NCBI RefSeq assembly: GCF_000701425.1
Contig: NZ_JNIW01000016.1
Location: 1-64,000, forward strand
Length of the DNA stretch: 64,000 nucleotides
Reading direction: 5' to 3'
From: Deinococcus frigens DSM 12807
GTDB lineage: Bacteria; Deinococcota; Deinococci; Deinococcales; Deinococcaceae
The notes beneath the pieces are model-generated. The model did no database searches, was not told the origin of the DNA, and saw nothing but the letters and a program-made list of their open reading frames with translations. This document shows positions 60,313 through 64,000 of the stretch, one piece after another; positions within the stretch are counted from its first letter, which is position 1; each line of letters begins with the position of its first letter. The position numbers were made by a program, and so were the translations under genes.

Positions 60313-61770
60313 ATGATTGATGCGGATACCACCTGGCAACAGGCTTGCACGGCCCTGGCGGGGGGCGACTACGAGACGGCCTTTGGAGTACTGGATTCGG
60401 CACTGGACGAGGCCATGCCACCTGAGAAGGGGCCGGGCAAGGCCGCACGGCCCACGGCGGCGCGCATCTGCCTGTATCTGGGCAGCCTGCACGCGCTGTA
60501 CGGCGACGCGGCCACCGAGCAACTGAAAACGGCACTGACCGAGGCGCAGACGTTGGACCTGGCCACCCGCGAGCAGCCGCTGTATCTGGCCCTGAGCGCC
60601 GAACTCGACGCCCGCACGCGTGGCCCGGACGCCGCCCCACCTGCCGGGGCCGTGCGCGAGGCCGCCGACGCCGTGGTCCGTTTTCATGCGCTGTGTGCGC
60701 TGGCGCTGGCCGAGCAGCCGCAGGCGGCACTGGACCTTCACCTGGCGGCGGACGAGCTGCCCACGCACCTGCGCTGGCGCTTGCGCTCGTGGCAGGCCGA
60801 CTGTCAGGAGCAACTGGGCCACACGGCGGACGCTGTTCACCTGTACGCCGAGGCCGCGCACCTGGCAGGCGGGCTGGACCGCGCGGTGATGTTGCAGGAG
60901 CAGGCGGCGCTGCTGATCCAGGACGGTCAGGCCGAGGAGGCCAAGAAGGTGCTGGACAGCGCGCGGCTGCTGTACGGCAGCAAACAGGCCCCGCAGATCA
61001 ATGCCAATCAGGCCGAGGACGAGGGACTGAATCTGGCCACCTGGCATTACCTGCGCGCCCAGGCGCTGCTCCAGATGGGCCAGCCGGATCCCGCCTTCGA
61101 GATGATCCGCGAGGCAGACCGGCTGGAGCGGCAGCACGGGACGCCCGGCTATGTAGTGGCGCTGCTGCGCGGCCAGATTCTCAGCCACCTGGGACAGCAG
61201 GAACCCGCCATCGCCGCCTTCGAGGCCGCCCTGACCCTGGCCGAGGACGGGGACCGCCCCTACGCCAACCACGAGCTGGGCGTGGCCCTGCTGGACATGG
61301 ACCGCCCGGTGGAGGCCCGCGACCGGCTGGAAGCCGTGTTGAACGAGGCCGATTACCCCTACCAGCCTGAGGTGCTGGCCGATATCGCCGAGTGCGACTA
61401 CCGCCTGGGCCGCATGCCCGAGGCCCAACTGGCAGCCGAGCAGGCGCTGGCGCAGGGCGCGGTGATTCCCGCCAGCCTGGTGCTGGGCAGCGTGGCGCTG
61501 GATTACTTCCAACTGGACGACGCCCTGGAACACTACGAGCGCGTGGTGCGCGAGGCCGCCCCTGACAGCCGCGACTGGATCACTGGCCACCAGATGGCCG
61601 CCGACGTGATGGCCCAGCAGGGCTTCCCCAACCCCGCCGCCGCCGTCGCCCACGCGCAGCAGGCGCTGGCCCACACCCCCGAGAGCGACGACTGGCACGG
61701 GACCCTGCAAGACCTGCTGATCAAGGCACAGGGGCTGCTGGGGCCGCAGGACGGACGGATGCTGAATTAG
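60313..61770 (+). CDS. Tetratricopeptide-repeat protein
   Basis: The 485-residue protein is built of helical pairs of TPR type along its whole length ([20 protein letters not shown], then [20 protein letters not shown], then [20 protein letters not shown], then [20 protein letters not shown]). No signal peptide, membrane helix or catalytic motif is seen, so it should be a cytoplasmic scaffold. It is divergent from ftsH. Partners are unknown. Confidence 0.85.
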   Translation: MIDADTTWQQACTALAGGDYETAFGVLDSALDEAMPPEKGPGKAARPTAARICLYLGSLHALYGDAATEQLKTALTEAQTLDLATREQPLYLALSAELDARTRGPDAAPPAGAVREAADAVVRFHALCALALAEQPQAALDLHLAADELPTHLRWRLRSWQADCQEQLGHTADAVHLYAEAAHLAGGLDRAVMLQEQAALLIQDGQAEEAKKVLDSARLLYGSKQAPQINANQAEDEGLNLATWHYLRAQALLQMGQPDPAFEMIREADRLERQHGTPGYVVALLRGQILSHLGQQEPAIAAFEAALTLAEDGDRPYANHELGVALLDMDRPVEARDRLEAVLNEADYPYQPEVLADIAECDYRLGRMPEAQLAAEQALAQGAVIPASLVLGSVALDYFQLDDALEHYERVVREAAPDSRDWITGHQMAADVMAQQGFPNPAAAVAHAQQALAHTPESDDWHGTLQDLLIKAQGLLGPQDGRMLN

Positions 61771-61775
61771 ATCAC

Positions 61776-61869
61776 TTTTCAAAAGAATTATGGGATTTTG
61801 GCCGAACGGAGTAAGTGCATCTCCCCGATGCTTCCATTCGGACAAATCCTCTAACGCAATGCGTATCAG
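61776..61869. repeat. Dispersed hairpin repeat, copy 2, with element end
   Basis: CTCCCCGATGCTTCCATT (61821-61838) and GACAAATCCTCT (61841-61852) match the repeat at 22761-22791, and the preceding 45 bases align with 22673 onward. CCGAACGGAG can pair with the CTTCCATTCGG side. At the right, 61851-61869 is a copy (15 of 19) of the end motif of the 125-bp element at 22132-22256. Confidence 0.55.
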
Positions 61870-61982
61870 TCGGCGTTCCTCAAGCTGGGCGCGGGAATAC
61901 CGTGGGTCGCCCGGACTTGCCGTCCACTCCTTCCACATTAGGCAGGGACGTTCTGCATCTCCACCCGCGTTACCCTCTGTCC

Positions 61983-62543
61983 ATGACCCAGCCCCACAGC
62001 TTCTCTGCCCTCAAGGAATGGGACGCCCAGTGCCAGCTTCTGACCACTGGCCGCGTGTCGTTGCTGCTCCGCAAGGGCGGCATCATGGAAACGCACGACG
62101 GGTTTGAAGTCGAGCACCGCCGCTTTTTGCTGTATCCCACCTTCCTGCATCAGAACGCCGCCGAGTTGCAACCCCAGTACCTGCCGCTGCTGCGCCCGGA
62201 CCCCGCCCCCGGCCAGATTGTGCTGCCCGCGCTGGCCGAGGTGCTGGCCGTGCAGAAGGTAGAGTCTCTGGCGGCGGCGCTGCGCCTGGAACCCCTGCAA
62301 GCGCTGAATGCCGGGGCCATTGAGCGGCGGTTTCATTACCGCAACCGCCCCTGGATTCACGCCCTGCTGCTGCGGGTGTGTCCGCTGAACGCGCCGCTGG
62401 TTGTGACCGAAACGCCGGACCTGCTGGGCTGCGTCAGTTGGGTGCCGCTGGGAGACGTGAAGGTGGAAGTGGGAGAGGCGGCGCTGGCCACATCGGAACT
62501 GGCAGCGCGGCGCAAAGAACTCGAACGGACGCTGGAGACATGA
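61983..62543 (+). CDS. DUF1802 protein
   Basis: The 186-residue product matches DUF1802: FSALKEWDAQCQLLTTGRVS, LLLRKGGIMETHDGFEVEHRRFLLYPTFLHQ and the later FHYRNRPWIHALLLRVCPL. Function unknown; the family is common in Deinococcus-Thermus and cyanobacteria. TACCCT ends 6 bp before the ATG, suggesting a leaderless mRNA. Confidence 0.85.
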   Translation: MTQPHSFSALKEWDAQCQLLTTGRVSLLLRKGGIMETHDGFEVEHRRFLLYPTFLHQNAAELQPQYLPLLRPDPAPGQIVLPALAEVLAVQKVESLAAALRLEPLQALNAGAIERRFHYRNRPWIHALLLRVCPLNAPLVVTETPDLLGCVSWVPLGDVKVEVGEAALATSELAARRKELERTLET

Positions 62544-62567
62544 AAAAAGGGAGGCGCGTGGCCTCCC
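62543..62567 (-). terminator. Terminator of the lipoprotein gene
   Basis: On the minus strand GGGAGG and CCTCCC form a 6-bp stem followed by TTTTTT. It overlaps the last base of the convergent DUF1802 gene. Confidence 0.8.
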
Positions 62568-62587
62568 CGTTTGGCGTCCAGAGCCGC

Positions 62588-63049
62588 TTACTGCGCGTCC
62601 AGATCGTAGTTGTTTAGCACGGTGGTCTGGATGTTGCCGTCGGGATTGACCAGGTTCCAGCCCTTCTTGGTCCCGGCGAAGAACTGGTTGTCGCTCTGGG
62701 CAAAGGCCAGCCGCTTGCCATTGTCCTTGCTCAGCACGGTGTCCCCGGTGTCAAAGCGGTTGTTGTTGTTGGCGTCGCGGAATACCACGACGCGGTAGGT
62801 GCCGTAGGGCACGTTGCTGGGCAGGTCCAGGATGAAGCCGCCGGTCAAGAACTTGTCGATCAGTTGGCTCTCGGTGCCGTCTGCAGTGTACTTGCCAGCG
62901 TTAAAGCCGACCAGCGCCAGCCCCAGGTTCTGGTTGGTCTGGAAGCCGCGAATCTGGCCGGTCACGTCTTTTTTGGTGGGGTTGCCCGCCAGGGTACACG
63001 CGCTGAGCGTCAGGGTGCCGAGGGCCAGGGGAATCAGGAACTTGTTCAT
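62588..63049 (-). CDS. Lipoprotein with Ca-binding-like loop
   Basis: The 153-residue protein begins MNKFLIPLALGTLTLSAC, a signal peptide with lipobox LSAC and Cys18 as the lipidation site. The mature part is beta-rich and holds FRDANNNNRFDTGDTVLS, which resembles a dockerin/SdrD-type calcium loop, in a domain of the carboxypeptidase-regulatory-like kind. It should be anchored in the envelope. GGAGG precedes the ATG. Function unknown. Confidence 0.82.
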   Translation of the reverse strand: MNKFLIPLALGTLTLSACTLAGNPTKKDVTGQIRGFQTNQNLGLALVGFNAGKYTADGTESQLIDKFLTGGFILDLPSNVPYGTYRVVVFRDANNNNRFDTGDTVLSKDNGKRLAFAQSDNQFFAGTKKGWNLVNPDGNIQTTVLNNYDLDAQ

Positions 63050-63233
63050 AGAAATACCTCCGGTGAGAATGGTTACAAATCCAACGTCCCTACCGTAGCG
63101 GGCGGTAGTGGGCCTGCCTACGGACCAAGCCTTCCCGCTTAACTCATGGCTTGCTCACGCAAGGGCAGATTCGCACAGAGAAGCTGACGCGCCCTTGAGA
63201 CAGTGGGGGGCACCTGAACGGGGGGGGCGGCCC

Positions 63234-63239
63234 TATACT
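63234..63239 (+). promoter_or_regulatory. -10 element (TATACT) for the last gene
   Basis: TATACT ends 7 bp before ATG 63247, one of the best -10 matches in the window. Confidence 0.6.
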
Positions 63240-63246
63240 CCGGACC

Positions 63247-64000
63247 ATGCAGCGCCCGCCCTTCACCGCCCTCGCCGCCGTGTACGACGCGATCATGTCG
63301 GATGTGGAGTATGACTACTGGGCCGATTTTGTGCTGACCTACGCCCGAGATGGGGGCCTGAAGCTGGAGGACTCGGCGGCCCTGGACCTGGCCTGCGGTA
63401 CGGGAGGCTTTACGCGGGAACTGACAGCAGCGGGCCTGCGCGTAACCGGTCTGGACGGCAGCGAGGACATGCTGCGCGAGGCACGGTCCAGATTGCCGGG
63501 GGTGGACTTCGTGGCAGGTGACCTGCGGACCTTTGACCTGTCAGCTCGCTTTGACCTGATCACCTGCGTCTTTGACAGCCTCAACAACCTGCTGACCGCC
63601 GAAGACCTGACGGCGGCCCTGACGCGGGCGCGGGCACACCTGAAACCTGGCGGCCTGCTGGCCTTCGACGTCAACACCCGCCTGGGCGTGCGCGAGTTGT
63701 GGGAGGACGACGCCATCGAGGGGCTGGCCCCGCTCCAGGGCGGCGGCGAGGTGCATTACCACTGGTCCCACCACCACGATGCCGGGGCCGATCTGGGCGT
63801 GGTGCAGGCGTTTTGCCGCATAGAGGAGGGCGGCGAGCTGCGCGAGTTCGTCGAGACCCACCGCGAGCGCGGCTACGATCCTGCCGATCTGGAAGGGCCG
63901 CTGCGGGCGGCAGGCTTTGCGCGCTGGGAAATCGTGGAATACCCCGATTACGCCCCGCCGATGCCGGATGTGCCGCGCGTCTGGGTCTTTGCGTGGGCAG
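63247..64000 (+). CDS. Class I SAM-dependent methyltransferase (cut by window end)
   Basis: The frame from ATG 63247 is open to the end of the window, giving at least 251 residues. The SAM-binding motif I is [18 protein letters not shown], followed by [15 protein letters not shown] (motif II acidic residue), [19 protein letters not shown], and [14 protein letters not shown]. This is the small-molecule methyltransferase type often annotated as YcgJ- or SmtA-like. The substrate is not predictable. Confidence 0.9.
   Translation, partial: MQRPPFTALAAVYDAIMSDVEYDYWADFVLTYARDGGLKLEDSAALDLACGTGGFTRELTAAGLRVTGLDGSEDMLREARSRLPGVDFVAGDLRTFDLSARFDLITCVFDSLNNLLTAEDLTAALTRARAHLKPGGLLAFDVNTRLGVRELWEDDAIEGLAPLQGGGEVHYHWSHHHDAGADLGVVQAFCRIEEGGELREFVETHRERGYDPADLEGPLRAAGFARWEIVEYPDYAPPMPDVPRVWVFAWA

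Overview
The window looks like a chromosomal segment of a Deinococcus species. The reasons are its high GC content, a V/A-type ATPase operon in the Thermus/Deinococcus gene order, a glutaminyl-tRNA synthetase with a C-terminal YqeY/GatB-like tail, several DinB-superfamily genes, and many genes whose -10 element (TAnnnT) lies only 5-9 bases before the start codon, as expected for leaderless mRNAs. The genus assignment is inferred from gene content; no database search was run.

Layout. 1-3200: end of an IS630 transposase, paaZ (phenylacetate ring cleavage), a glyoxalase-fold gene broken by a 10-bp tandem duplication. 3300-14500: a large DUF937/Ig-like membrane protein, a MerR regulator with a coupled small gene, a HTH-citrate synthase divergent from a DRE-TIM metallolyase-like enzyme, a DMT transporter, an RGG-repeat disordered protein, and a DinB/methyltransferase/double-GNAT operon. 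14500-22800: ECF sigma and membrane anti-sigma, MscS channel, DUF2254 and DUF421 membrane proteins, glnS, then a repeat-rich gene-free stretch. 22800-26850: rpmI-rplT, a DUF4126 gene broken by an 11-bp duplication, a frameshifted GNAT gene, glnK-amtB. 27185-35833: the V/A-ATPase operon (H/G-I-K-E-C-F-A-B-D). 35880-43470: GNAT, an orphan molybdenum hydroxylase large subunit, a CaiB-type CoA-transferase, a pair of M16 peptidase subunits, an M23 peptidase.

43426-48061: GNAT, Nudix, deaminase and a GGDEF protein ending in a ribbon-helix-helix-like segment, divergent from groES-groEL. 48090-49837: a compact, lower-GC two-gene island encoding a NotI-family restriction endonuclease and a D12-class (DPPY) DNA adenine methylase; this is the most striking system in the window because the NotI fold is known from enzymes cutting A-free sites. 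49849-58143: HD hydrolase, ROK glucokinase, thioesterase, FtsB-like protein, deoA with a ferredoxin-CDGSH protein and a WYL regulator, then a DinB-rich operon. 58208-64000: ftsH, a TPR protein, a DUF1802 protein, a lipoprotein and a methyltransferase cut by the window end.

Non-coding DNA carries several repeat classes: heptameric arrays (consensus GGTTGAT) at four intergenic sites, a 125-bp element with 19-bp terminal inverted repeats, a hairpin-containing dispersed repeat in two copies, and several short exact tandem duplications, two of which destroy reading frames. No tRNA, rRNA or CRISPR array was seen.
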